From: Candidatus Bathyarchaeota archaeon
Lineage (GTDB): Archaea; Thermoproteota; Bathyarchaeia; Bathyarchaeales; Bathycorpusculaceae
Assembly (NCBI GenBank): GCA_023488905.1
Contig: JAMDCQ010000022.1
Location: forward strand, 1-32,345
Direction: 5' to 3'
DNA: 32,345 nucleotides
Part shown: positions 7,339 to 15,537 of the stretch, piece after piece
How positions within the stretch are numbered: the stretch's first letter is position 1
Layout of the letters: the number at the start of each line of letters is the position of its first letter
Program-made: the position numbers and the translations under genes
Notes under the pieces: model-generated
The model's database searches: none
What the model was told of the DNA's origin: nothing
What the model saw: the letters and a program-made list of their open reading frames with translations, nothing else

Positions 7339-9147
7339 CTAAAACAGAAGCAAAAGCAAGATAAACAGCAAGCCTTCCGCTCCGAAGATTGGGGGCACTG
7401 TCTTTTTCGCTTTGAGAAAAGCTTTATCGACAAGGATTGAAATGGAGTTTAGTCGCTCTTCGCCGATTACTCTGACTTTGGGGGCAATGAATTGTTTGGA
7501 GCCTGCTTTTGCGTCTTCTAGGTTTGCGTCTGCTTTCTTTGCGACTTCGTTGATGTAGTTTATGAGTGCGTCGTGGTTGATGGCTTCTCCGACGGGGTGA
7601 TATCCGCGTCTGCCTGTTACTAAGGCGCTGACTGCATGAGTGTCTGTGGTAAAAACTTCAGCCTCCAAAAAACCCTGCGCAGTTAAGGAACTAAGCACTT
7701 TTTCTCTGAGATGCGGTACCATGTTGTTGCCGTCGATGACTACGTATGCGGTTTTCTTCATCTCTACTTCAACAATGATGGCTGTTATGCCACCTGTGCC
7801 CATTCCCTGTTTTTGGGTGAAATCTTGCGGGAAAACCGCGGCAGAACCCACTTTGAACGGTTTTTTAGGCAACGCCGAGGCTTTTTTTAGGCAGGCGATG
7901 GCTGCCCGTTTTAGTTCTTCTACGTGTAATTCGGTGTCGTTTAAGTCGTCGAGGCTGTTGTGAGCATTAACCACAATGGCGTGCTTCAGCCCGTATTTTT
8001 TTGCTTCCTCGGCGACTAAGCGACCCAACTCTTGAGGCAAATCCTCGGTGGTTTTAGGCGCAAGCGAAAAAGACATGAACACGGTTTCGCCGAAGATTTG
8101 GCAGGATACAATAGCGGTGCCATCGGTTGCTCTGACGAATGGCGAAGCCAAAGATGCCTCAGACTCAAACTTGGCGGAGGAGAGCACTTCTGTGATTATT
8201 TTGTGGTTTTGTGCTTGAGAGGCTAAATCGAGTTCATGCCCCAGAATACCCAGTGGAGTGCAGGCGTCGCAGCCATATTCCTTTTCGTAGTTTTGTTTTA
8301 GTAGCGAGGGTAAGAGGCTACTGCCGATGTTCTTGAAGGGTCCCGGATGAACCAGCGGCACTATGATGGCGGCTTTAGGTTTGGATGCGTCAAACTTAAG
8401 CAGGTTAACTTCGATATCCGCGTCTTCTCCTATCTCTTCCAGATGCTTCTCCAGCGGCGCATTTATGTCCGTTACCCAGTTAAGCAGAAATGCCCTAAAC
8501 AGCGGCATCGCAGCCAAACCGTAGCCTTTTCTTCCCAACTGGTCAATAGACCTCAAGAGGAGGAACACTGCGGTGTAGCTGATTATTGGGGCTAAAACGA
8601 CGAAGGGCAAAACTTGCAGAAGGATTGCATTTGAGATGCTTGACCAATAAACGAGGAGTGCCGCTATGCAGAGCACGGGTTGGAGGAATGCGGAAAGGGC
8701 TTGGCGCCATCTTGGCGTTTCTGAGGTTGCAGTTATCACGATGACGCGTAAGGTTAAGACTGTCCCGAACCCAAGCAATGTCAGCTTTACCCATAGGAGA
8801 CCGCCGAAAAAGTAACCTAAACCTGTGCCTAGTGCCATGAAAGCCAGCCAGAGAAGCCACCCGTAAAACGACATCGCAATGGTTCGTCGAATGATGAAGA
8901 GGGGGTCACTTTGCAAGATGCCTTTGCAGGTTACTAAATCGGAGATGACTGTGGCTGCGAAGAGGCTGATGCCCAGCAGAACCACGTTCAATGTTGGGGT
9001 GACTGCATAGGCGGTTAAGGTTACGCCTGCTATGCAGATGGCGGCAACTGAGAGGAGGGATCTTTCGTAACTGGGCAAGGCGAACAGGGATGAGTAGTGC
9101 TTCTTTGCGTTGTCCATTGAGTTGTTTAGAGAAGGCTGGGCGCTCAT
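7339..9147 (-). CDS. DUF2070 family archaeal membrane protein
   Basis: Encodes 602 residues. The first 200 form about six membrane segments (near 30-50, 55-72, 88-115, 120-140, 150-168 and 174-198). A large soluble region follows, containing the conserved VHPGPF (266-271), ILGHELDL and NAHNS motifs of the archaeal DUF2070 family, and the protein ends in a hydrophobic tail of Leu/Ile/Phe. Histidines and acidic residues in these motifs suggest a metal or hydrolase site, but no activity is established for the family to my knowledge. It is convergent with Nob1, with a one-base gap. Confidence 0.85.
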   Translation of the reverse strand: MSAQPSLNNSMDNAKKHYSSLFALPSYERSLLSVAAICIAGVTLTAYAVTPTLNVVLLGISLFAATVISDLVTCKGILQSDPLFIIRRTIAMSFYGWLLWLAFMALGTGLGYFFGGLLWVKLTLLGFGTVLTLRVIVITATSETPRWRQALSAFLQPVLCIAALLVYWSSISNAILLQVLPFVVLAPIISYTAVFLLLRSIDQLGRKGYGLAAMPLFRAFLLNWVTDINAPLEKHLEEIGEDADIEVNLLKFDASKPKAAIIVPLVHPGPFKNIGSSLLPSLLKQNYEKEYGCDACTPLGILGHELDLASQAQNHKIITEVLSSAKFESEASLASPFVRATDGTAIVSCQIFGETVFMSFSLAPKTTEDLPQELGRLVAEEAKKYGLKHAIVVNAHNSLDDLNDTELHVEELKRAAIACLKKASALPKKPFKVGSAAVFPQDFTQKQGMGTGGITAIIVEVEMKKTAYVVIDGNNMVPHLREKVLSSLTAQGFLEAEVFTTDTHAVSALVTGRRGYHPVGEAINHDALINYINEVAKKADANLEDAKAGSKQFIAPKVRVIGEERLNSISILVDKAFLKAKKTVPPIFGAEGLLFILLLLLF

Positions 9148-9253
9148 TTTGTGTCTCTGGTAAGGAAGAGGATAGCCCTATTAAAATTTAGCTAACTTGC
9201 CGCTGTCATAACCTGCCACTAGTTACATAATCTTCTATAACGTAAGACCTGAA

Positions 9254-9394
9254 ATGGATGGTTTTAGCAGAAAAACATCAAAGCACAAGCCGCAAAACGG
9301 CGCTGTTGCCTCTTTAAACGCAGAATTCAACATGCCCAAGAGGGGATACTGTTTTATCCCAAGATGCCTAACTATAGTACCCCGCGAAGTCTAA
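9254..9394 (+). CDS. Possible 46-residue small protein upstream of the Sm-like gene
   Basis: An ATG-started frame of 46 codons ends four bases before the ATG of the Sm-like gene, so it could be the first gene of a two-gene transcript. The peptide is basic (MDGFSRKTSKHKPQN) with one CFIPRC pair. No family is recognised, and no well-placed ribosome-binding site is obvious. It may equally be untranslated leader. Confidence 0.25.
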   Translation: MDGFSRKTSKHKPQNGAVASLNAEFNMPKRGYCFIPRCLTIVPREV

Positions 9395-9397
9395 AAT

Positions 9398-9691
9398 ATG
9401 CCCGAACAAGACTTGCCCCCCTCAATCTTCCATATGTTGGAGCGTAATGTGGGCAAAAAAATCAGAGTTGTCCTGGATCCAGCTTACGGTTTTGAAGGCA
9501 CCTTAGCTGCAGTTACACAGGAACCCTCAGGCATCTGGCTATCCGACGCTGAAGCCATCGTCTTACGTTCAACCATGGCGCAGCCTATTCCGCAAGTGGC
9601 CAGCCGCGAAGAAAGAAGTGAACTGTTTCTGCACTTAAACAGTGTTCAAAGAATAGAAGTACTGCACTCTGCCCAGCCGAGAGGCAGATAA
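9398..9691 (+). CDS. Sm-like (LSm/Hfq-fold) RNA-binding protein, divergent
   Basis: Sm-fold proteins form rings that bind U-rich RNA. The 97 residues fit an Sm1-Sm2 pattern: VGKKIRVVLDPAYGFEGTLA (19-38, Sm1 with the central Gly), GIWLSDAEAIVL (second part of Sm1), and LFLHLNSVQRIEVL (about 77-90, in place of the usual I-R-G Sm2). The Sm2 motif is divergent, so this is an atypical member rather than a canonical archaeal SmAP1. It is convergent with the Sec61-beta gene, with only five bases between the stops. Confidence 0.65.
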   Translation: MPEQDLPPSIFHMLERNVGKKIRVVLDPAYGFEGTLAAVTQEPSGIWLSDAEAIVLRSTMAQPIPQVASREERSELFLHLNSVQRIEVLHSAQPRGR

Positions 9692-9696
9692 AAAAC

Positions 9697-9867
9697 TTAG
9701 AAGAAAGCGCTTGCTATAACGGAAACAACAATCAAAGCAACAGCCATTGCTACGAGGAGTTCAGGGCGAACTTTGATTCCCTCGGTTTCTTCTTCAAAGA
9801 ACCTCAATAGACCTGCGCTTGCTGCTGGCATTGGTCCGCTGTCGCGTTTCTTTTTTCTCATACCCAT
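9697..9867 (-). CDS. secG: Preprotein translocase subunit Sec61-beta (archaeal SecG)
   Basis: Sec61-beta is the small tail-anchored subunit of the archaeal SecYEbeta channel. The 56-residue product has the family pattern: a short basic start MGMRKKKR, the conserved GPMPAASAGLLRFFEEE segment (11-27), EGIKVRPELLV (29-39) and one C-terminal membrane helix (about 37-54, AVALIVVSVIA). The two in-frame ATGs at 9867 and 9861 (first base on the minus strand) differ by two residues. The gene is short and easy to miss. Its 3' end faces the Sm-like gene. Confidence 0.93.
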   Translation of the reverse strand: MGMRKKKRDSGPMPAASAGLLRFFEEETEGIKVRPELLVAMAVALIVVSVIASAFF

Positions 9868-10129
9868 AGTTTGTCAGTCCACTTGTACTGTGATATCATG
9901 GCTAGTGCCATCTGGGCTAATTAATCTTGCGCCGTGCTGCGTAAACGTGGTTTGGTATTGAAGCGGTGATTAGGGCGTTTTTTGGAGCCTGTGAGTTGCC
10001 GTTTCCTTTTTAATGAACTCTACTATTGAGGGTTTAAAATTGAAAGTGTTACTGTAGAGGTACAGTCACTAGTTTTCATAAATCAAGCGCAAGAATATAG
10101 CAAACAAGACATCAAAGAAGAAATAAAAG

Positions 10130-10905
10130 GTGGAAAGAACTAAATTTTATGCATTAAGTTTAGTATTCGTTTTAGTTTTAGTCGCAACCCTCAACTGTGC
10201 CTTAGTAGGTGCGCAAGGAACTGCAACTGTAACCGTAAACAGCTCACCGGGAGGAACCACAGACATCACAGGCACCACAACCTATGCAGATGGAGACACA
10301 GTGACCATAACCGCCACGCCAGACGCCGACTTTGTCTTTTCAACTGGGTCGTTTCACCCAGCGATGGATCGGGCGATATGGTCACGGCGAACAACCCATT
10401 GACTTTCACTGTCGCAGGCGAAGTAACATACACCGTTACACCCGTATTCATAGTCCCCTCAAGTATTCCAGGACGATCATTACCAACTGACTTAAGCAAT
10501 GCGGCAATCGTTCGTTGTTTTGTCCTCCGCTGGCGGGATCACGATTCCACCACCAGGAACATACGCTCTGGCAAATGCAGAAGCTTTTGATCTAACAGCG
10601 ATGCCAAACGATGGCTGGCAATTTTCACATTGGACAATATACGGAACAGACACAGGACACGGAGCGGCACCGGCTAATTGGAACCCAACAGACAACCCCT
10701 ACAACGTTAACCATGGATACACAGCTATACCTTCTTTTATCAGGCAGTATTTGTTCCAGTAGGCACCACTGAACCGACACCGACACCAACTCTAGGCGCT
10801 GCGATGGGCGGCTTAAGCACCGAAATGTGGATCATCATAGTCTTAGTCGTCGTAATTGTTGTGATGCTCCTCGGCTTCGGCGTCTACCTCGCAAAACGGA
10901 AGTAA
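10130..10905 (+). pseudogene. Secreted, C-terminally anchored repeat-domain protein, broken by three frameshifts
   Basis: Starts with GTG and a clear signal peptide (residues 1-29, FYALSLVFVLVLVATLNCAL then VGAQG). A repeat of the 'T-V-T-V-N-S-S-P-G-G-T' type follows, as in bacterial/archaeal extracellular beta-repeat domains. Coding sense jumps frame three times: near 10350 (should continue as NWVVSPSDGSGDM), near 10510-10520 (resuming FVVLSSAGGITIPPPGTY) and near 10715-10730 (resuming YTFFYQAVFVPVGT). It ends with a Thr/Pro linker and a membrane anchor (MWIIIVLVVVIVVMLLGFGV) plus YLAKRK, stop at 10903-10905. The preserved sense after each shift points to recent decay or to assembly errors. 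The family resembles surface proteins with the same architecture as the gene at 11340. Confidence 0.75.
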
Positions 10906-11339
10906 ACTAAACCTTCCATTCTCTTTTTATTTTATCTAAAACTTTAGGGCTATCACGCGACGTCTCAGCGCCTACCTCCCCTCCCCCTTTCAGCAGTTCA
11001 AAGAATCAATCTTGGTAGTTGCTGTGGGCCCCTCTTATTTCAACAACAACCAGCGGACTTGGCAGAAACGCCTCTTTTGGTGTCCGCGTCTATTGTATAT
11101 TGTAGCTGGTTGCATATTGATTCTGCAAGTAGAACAGACTTTTGACCTACTGCTTGTATAAGGAAGAAATTCTGCTTGCCTATCACTCTATAGGTTCTGC
11201 AATGAATTTCTATTTGGCGGCTAATAGGAAGGCAAAAAACCTCAAGCGATGTGCATGTCTGTTGGTTTAATCTATCAAAATACATATTTGTATTTTAAAA
11301 ATAAAAAAGAAAGGGATATGGTTCCTTTATTTTTGGGTT
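10906..11339. other. Intergenic region with repeat and nested hairpins
   Basis: No convincing gene. The region contains the second copy of a C-rich repeat (10953-10985). It also has a two-part hairpin: CAACCAGC (11047-11054) with GCTGGTTG (11105-11112), enclosing GCGGAC (11053-11058) with GTCCGC (11082-11087). A further nested hairpin pairs GAAATTC (11166-11172) with GAATTTC (11204-11210), and CCTAT with ATAGG inside it (11179-11194). This density of pairing in a gap between convergent genes suggests a structured RNA. The family is not recognised. Confidence 0.4.
10953..10985 (+). repeat. C-rich 33-nt dispersed intergenic repeat, copy 2
   Basis: Partner of 5161-5193 with 28 of 33 matching bases in the same orientation, and a following GCCCCTCT motif at about 11029-11037. 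It lies about 50 bp after the end of the frameshifted secreted-protein gene. Confidence 0.6.
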
Positions 11340-13913
11340 TTATGGTCTTTTTCTGAGCAGTAATAGTGCGAGGACTGCGCCTACAGCGATGATTGCAACG
11401 ATGACGCCAATTATGCTGGGTATGAAGTATAGGTCAGCCATGGAGGGTGGTTGGGTTGGTTGGGGTGTTGGGGTCGCTGGTGCGGGGTCGACTGCGAATG
11501 CGGTTACTGCGTGTGATGGCCAGTATGATTCACTTCCAGCGAATGAGGCGTAGACTGTGTATTTTCCTTCGATGTCGGGTTTCCAGTTGAGACTGTAGAA
11601 GCCGTCTGAGTTGCTTGTAACAGTGCCGATAGTCCTGTAATTGCCATTTGCGTCTTCTACGCTTATAACAACGGGTACGCCTGTAGCATTGGTTGGGCGT
11701 GGCTTTTGCATGTAGACGTATTCCATCCATATGCTTTGGCTTTCGTCAGAGACTGCTGCTACACCGCTGGGGAAGCGTGCTGTTTGCTCGGTTTGTGTTG
11801 TGCCTGCGGCTATGTCTGTAACGGTTCCTCTGATTACAAGGCTTTGGCCAAGTGTGGTTGAAGTCATGGGTGCTTCTACTGTTGTTGCGCTGGTGCCTTT
11901 GCCGATGCAGTATAGTTGTCCATCGTACATGTTATGGTATACAATAAAGCCGTCTGCAACAGGATACCATTGACGCGGAGGATAGCCCATTGATCCGAGT
12001 AGAGTCCATAGTTCCTCGCCAGTAGTAGCGTTAACAGCCCTTACCCGTAAGCCTTTGTATAGCGGAGTGTTGGGAGAGTGTTCACCACTAAACAAAAAGA
12101 CTTTGTCGTCGGCAGTGTTAGATATGAATTGTGGATAGTTTCCCCAAGGTGTTTGCAATCCACTGAAGGTTTCGCCGTTGTCGCCGTAAGTCCATAGTAG
12201 TTTACCGTCTTTCGTGTCATAGGCGTATAGTACTCCGCCAAAACCGCTATTATAGAGAGTTCCATTGTCGACAGTGCAAAATACTGAGCCATGAGTCGAA
12301 TCAAAGTATGCGAAGTCAGAAATGTTTTCCGGCCGAGTTGTTGTCCACATATGATTTCCGTTGTCCATGTTGTAGCCTAAAAATTGAAAAGTCTCTTTAT
12401 CCAACATAATGATAACGCGATTAACTGGATCAATTGCTCGTAACATTCGGGTGACATTGTTTTGCGGTGCATCGTATTGTTTTATCCACATCAGTTGTCC
12501 TCGTGATTCTGGCTTCAGACTGATAGCCCACATTGTATATGGGTTTGGAGTTCCGATGCCTGAAAATCCTGTAAATGAGGTAGAGCCAAGCATTATATCG
12601 TCACATATTGCTTCAAATGGAGCGGTGTTTGTGGGTATAGTTGTGGGTATAGATATGTTCCAGTCATAACGTGCACTTGTGCTCGCGTTTATCCAGCCGT
12701 TTGTTTGGTTCCAGTCGGGTTGCCAGCCACTTGAAGCTGTAGACCATAGTCTTGATGAGTTCCATTGAGCCAGCCACCTGTTTGCTATGCTTATCTGGTA
12801 GCGTAGAATTTCGCCTTGTGGTCCAACTGCAGCTGTGCCTGAAGGTACATTAGTTACATTGAATAGACGTTGTCCTGTCCACGGTTCATATGCCACGGCA
12901 AAGTTGCTTGAGAACAAGATGCCATTAGGGATTGCGCCATGTTGGTTCTCGGTGTGAGCGGTATAGAGGTATCCAAAGGATGGAACAGGCCAAGCCGTGT
13001 CAGCGCCTATTTTCTCGTTGAACCAGACCTCTTCGCCAGTGTGTAGATCAACGCACATATATCCGCCTCCTGACATAGAGTTCTGGTTTGGTACCGCGTA
13101 GAAGAGCAGGCTATTCATTATTATTGGATTGTAAAATCTTGGTTGGTATGCTGAACCGCTGTAGTACATTTCTCCTTCGACACCAGCAAAGCTGCCTCCG
13201 ACAACGCCTCCTTCATCAATACGTTTAGTCCACATTACATGTGCGCTGTTAGGAGCCTTGCCGTCTGGCTGGTACATCGCGTCTGCCGCCACTAAATTAT
13301 AATGTAAGGGGTGGTCACTGCCAAGCCAGTGTGACGAAATAGCCCACCAGTCAGTGTTCTGTCCTTCTATTGGGCGCGTCCAGTATTCTGTTGGAAGTGG
13401 ATAACTGCTTATTGGCGCAGGGAGTTGTTCTTCCTGTACTGTAAGGGTGACAGTTTTGCTTGCTCCGAGAAAGACATGGTTTGTCCATTGTCTCATGGCA
13501 GCTGTGGCATTCCAAGTATACGTTTGATCAGGATAGCTGAAATTTAACGTGTATGTACCAACTTGATCAGGTGTGTACTTTGTGTATTGGGTTGATGTCG
13601 TGTCTTCAATGATAGCCCATTTCATTGTTTCTGTTTTTCCGTCGGGCTTTGTGATAGTGAGACTGTAATCGTGGAAGCGTATGTCGTTAGTCACAGATGC
13701 TGATGGTAAGAGCAGACCAGCCCACATCACAATGAGCGCGGGTTGACCGACGCCCACAGGGTTAGGGTTCACAGTGAGCATGGCATGAGTAGTTGACTTC
13801 CCAGCAGATGTTTGACAATCAGTAGGCGGTATAGCAAAAAGTGGGATAGTAATAGTCAGCATTAGAATCAAAGCTATAGAGACTTTTGTTTTCAGATTCG
13901 TTTTGATTTTCAT
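11340..13913 (-). CDS. Secreted PQQ-type beta-propeller protein with C-terminal membrane anchor
   Basis: Encodes 857 residues. An N-terminal signal peptide (about 12-34, VSIALILMLTITIPLFAIPP) leads into an Ig-like domain (about 40-165). A beta-propeller follows (about 215-690) built of PQQ-like repeats such as GGYMCVDLHTGEEVW, GVLYAYDTKDGKLLWTYGD and VRAVNATTGEELWTLLGSMG. Then come a second Ig-like domain (about 705-810), a Pro/Thr linker (PAPATPTPQPTQPPS) and a C-terminal helix with a basic stop (LLLLRKRP). This is the architecture of archaeal cell-surface proteins. No catalytic residues for a quinoprotein dehydrogenase can be claimed, so binding or structural roles are as likely. A GGAAAGTGA ribosome-binding site precedes the ATG. 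Confidence 0.88.
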   Translation of the reverse strand: MKIKTNLKTKVSIALILMLTITIPLFAIPPTDCQTSAGKSTTHAMLTVNPNPVGVGQPALIVMWAGLLLPSASVTNDIRFHDYSLTITKPDGKTETMKWAIIEDTTSTQYTKYTPDQVGTYTLNFSYPDQTYTWNATAAMRQWTNHVFLGASKTVTLTVQEEQLPAPISSYPLPTEYWTRPIEGQNTDWWAISSHWLGSDHPLHYNLVAADAMYQPDGKAPNSAHVMWTKRIDEGGVVGGSFAGVEGEMYYSGSAYQPRFYNPIIMNSLLFYAVPNQNSMSGGGYMCVDLHTGEEVWFNEKIGADTAWPVPSFGYLYTAHTENQHGAIPNGILFSSNFAVAYEPWTGQRLFNVTNVPSGTAAVGPQGEILRYQISIANRWLAQWNSSRLWSTASSGWQPDWNQTNGWINASTSARYDWNISIPTTIPTNTAPFEAICDDIMLGSTSFTGFSGIGTPNPYTMWAISLKPESRGQLMWIKQYDAPQNNVTRMLRAIDPVNRVIIMLDKETFQFLGYNMDNGNHMWTTTRPENISDFAYFDSTHGSVFCTVDNGTLYNSGFGGVLYAYDTKDGKLLWTYGDNGETFSGLQTPWGNYPQFISNTADDKVFLFSGEHSPNTPLYKGLRVRAVNATTGEELWTLLGSMGYPPRQWYPVADGFIVYHNMYDGQLYCIGKGTSATTVEAPMTSTTLGQSLVIRGTVTDIAAGTTQTEQTARFPSGVAAVSDESQSIWMEYVYMQKPRPTNATGVPVVISVEDANGNYRTIGTVTSNSDGFYSLNWKPDIEGKYTVYASFAGSESYWPSHAVTAFAVDPAPATPTPQPTQPPSMADLYFIPSIIGVIVAIIAVGAVLALLLLRKRP

Positions 13914-14068
13914 TTAAAGTTCACTTTCCTTTATTTTTTTATAATGTCTTGTTGAGAAAATGAATTAATTAGAATGCCTCCCTGCGAGAGAGTTTGTTTT
14001 ATATTCGCCTTAAAGTAACTTTTATCTACTTGTTGAGCCGAGTTTCATCAAGCCTACGTTGGGATGCT

Positions 14069-14752
14069 ATGTCTGAAAAGAGCGTAAGCTCAATGTCAGA
14101 AGAGAACGTTGTCAAGAAAGTAGCCGAGCTAATGGAAACACTTGACGAAATCAAGAAATACAACGTTCTCGACAGATACCTGAAAAAGTTTACCATAATC
14201 GTTATCGGCTCCATCGCGATTTGCATTTTGGTCAACCTCTCAATTTCGTTCTTTGGACTATTAAGCGCATTTAATGAATTTGAGCGGTTCTTTCTGAATT
14301 TTCCTATAGTACTTATTCCAACAGTGGGAGTTGTAGTAGGTATTCTCTTTGTTAAGAGGAAGATAAATGAGGTCAAGACTGGTGAGTGGAAAAAGGAGCT
14401 TTCTAAGGGGTTTCCTTCAGCACTAAAACTTTTGTCAGAGATAGATTGGGATACGTCTTTTGATGTCGTTTCTTCGGGCAGATTGGGTTATGCCATGTAC
14501 AGCCTTGTTAAGGGAGCGGCTTATGGGTTCATATTCTTCTTTATAATAGGTTTTGTCTTAAACCTCATCACCTATTTAGTTCTTCATCGAATAGGTGCAC
14601 TTGGCTACGCCTCATTTCACTTTTCTTTTCTAGCTATTATCATCTATTTGAAGCATGACCTTTCAAAACGGTTTAATGAAATTCGAGAAATAGAGAAACT
14701 CCAGTTGGAGCTTCGGAGGTTGAGCGATGAACTCAGAAGCTCCGAACTCTAA
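14069..14752 (+). CDS. Membrane protein of unknown function, coupled to a winged-helix gene
   Basis: From ATG 14069 the product is 227 residues. The in-frame ATG at 13994 is unlikely, because a TATA-like TTTTATATTC lies at that point and would start transcription downstream of it. There is a cytoplasmic N-terminal coiled stretch (VVKKVAELMETLDEIKKYN), two membrane helices, a soluble middle region, two more membrane helices (for example GFIFFFIIGFVLNLITYLVL) and a charged C-terminal coiled coil (EIREIEKLQLELRRLSDEL). The last 26 bp overlap the next gene, so the pair is probably translated together. No family is recognised; a membrane partner or sensor for the adjacent regulator is a reasonable inference. 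Confidence 0.75.
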   Translation: MSEKSVSSMSEENVVKKVAELMETLDEIKKYNVLDRYLKKFTIIVIGSIAICILVNLSISFFGLLSAFNEFERFFLNFPIVLIPTVGVVVGILFVKRKINEVKTGEWKKELSKGFPSALKLLSEIDWDTSFDVVSSGRLGYAMYSLVKGAAYGFIFFFIIGFVLNLITYLVLHRIGALGYASFHFSFLAIIIYLKHDLSKRFNEIREIEKLQLELRRLSDELRSSEL

Positions 14753-15023
14753 ACCTGACCTCTACGTCGTTGCCCGAATCATAAAATCATTGAAGAAAAA
14801 GAATAGGGTAAACAAAACTGCGCTGGCCACGTGCACTGAACTGTCATATGATAAGTTGGTTAAATATTTGGATTGGATGTCAAAGAAAGGGTTTGTTTTA
14901 GTTGACGAAAACGGTTTGGTATCTTTAACGAAGGAAGGATTAGAAGTATACGATGAACTTGTGCAATGGATATTGAAGCATGTAGGGCAACTTAAATTTC
15001 CACGCCTTCGTGCATCAACATAG
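14727..15023 (+). CDS. Winged helix-turn-helix regulator
   Basis: A 98-residue DNA-binding protein. Residues about 10-80 form an archaeal winged helix: VVARIIKSLKKKNRVNKTAL (helix 1-2), TCTELSYDKLVKYLDWMSKK (recognition helix), then GFVLVDENGLVSLTKEGLEV (wing and last helix). It resembles the small winged-helix domain of archaellum-type ArnR regulators and related proteins. The gene overlaps the membrane protein upstream by 26 bp, suggesting that the pair works as a membrane-linked regulatory unit. It has no membrane segment of its own. The target is unknown. Confidence 0.8.
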   Translation: MNSEAPNSKPDLYVVARIIKSLKKKNRVNKTALATCTELSYDKLVKYLDWMSKKGFVLVDENGLVSLTKEGLEVYDELVQWILKHVGQLKFPRLRAST

Positions 15024-15060
15024 CCTTAAAAGGAAAGGAAAACCTTTTCCGAGATTTATT

Positions 15061-15492
15061 TTAGCGGCTGTAGTCTCTGCCTTCAGGTTTGGCGCTTGGC
15101 GGTTTAGTTCCTGTATCTGGAATCTGTGGTAGCGGAATTGGCGGGGGAATGTTTAGTGTCCGCGATATGAGGACGGATTCGATGAAAACGACGTTAGATA
15201 TGGATTGGATGATTATCTGGGCTGGCGGCTTCTTCTGCTCGTAATCCTTAAGCACACGGTCGACTTCCTCTTTCTCTCCCATGACGAATGCGTTACCTTT
15301 TATGCTCATCTGCGCAATCGACGGATTGTAAGCGATAGATAAGACGAAAGGCACCTCTAAGGATTCATCTGGCTTCTTCTCCATCCCCACCACGTTAATG
15401 TTGGTGTTTATCTGGATGGGTGGAACGGGTTTGCGGATGTCCCAGAATCGCTCTGCAGAGATGCTAGATACAACTACGTTTACTCTTAGCAT
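15061..15492 (-). CDS. Conserved archaeal-type small protein, possibly SecB-like fold
   Basis: Encodes 143 residues, with alternating beta strands (INTNINVVGMEKK, FVLSIAYNPSIAQMSIKGNA), a helix (EKEEVDRVLKDYEQ), a second helix-rich part (IIQSISNVVFIESVLISRTL) and a Pro-rich tail (NIPPPIPLPQIPDTG). This layout and the PxPxP tail recall SecB-like chaperone folds, but I base that only on pattern. It is the last gene of the minus-strand eS6-to-eS31 block, 45 bp after eS31, which suggests a translation- or protein-handling-related role. Function not assigned. Confidence 0.6.
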   Translation of the reverse strand: MLRVNVVVSSISAERFWDIRKPVPPIQINTNINVVGMEKKPDESLEVPFVLSIAYNPSIAQMSIKGNAFVMGEKEEVDRVLKDYEQKKPPAQIIIQSISNVVFIESVLISRTLNIPPPIPLPQIPDTGTKPPSAKPEGRDYSR

Positions 15493-15537
15493 GATAGGTC
15501 AAAAAAGAAATAGTGCGGTTGGAGGATTTAAAACTGC

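Noticed and set aside
9874-9966. Minus-strand coding-like peptide ending ARLISPDGTSHDITVQVD upstream of Sec61-beta
   Set aside because: The sense looks protein-like, but there is no start codon after the preceding stop and no neighbour it belongs to. It could be a gene remnant, but the evidence is too thin.
10130-10905. Programmed frameshifting in the secreted protein
   Set aside because: Three shifts in different places without slippery runs or downstream structures make programmed events unlikely; decay or assembly error is simpler.
11040-11285. An 81-codon minus-strand open frame after the broken secreted-protein gene
   Set aside because: Overlaps two nested hairpins, has no ribosome-binding site and no recognisable motif. 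The hairpins explain the region better.
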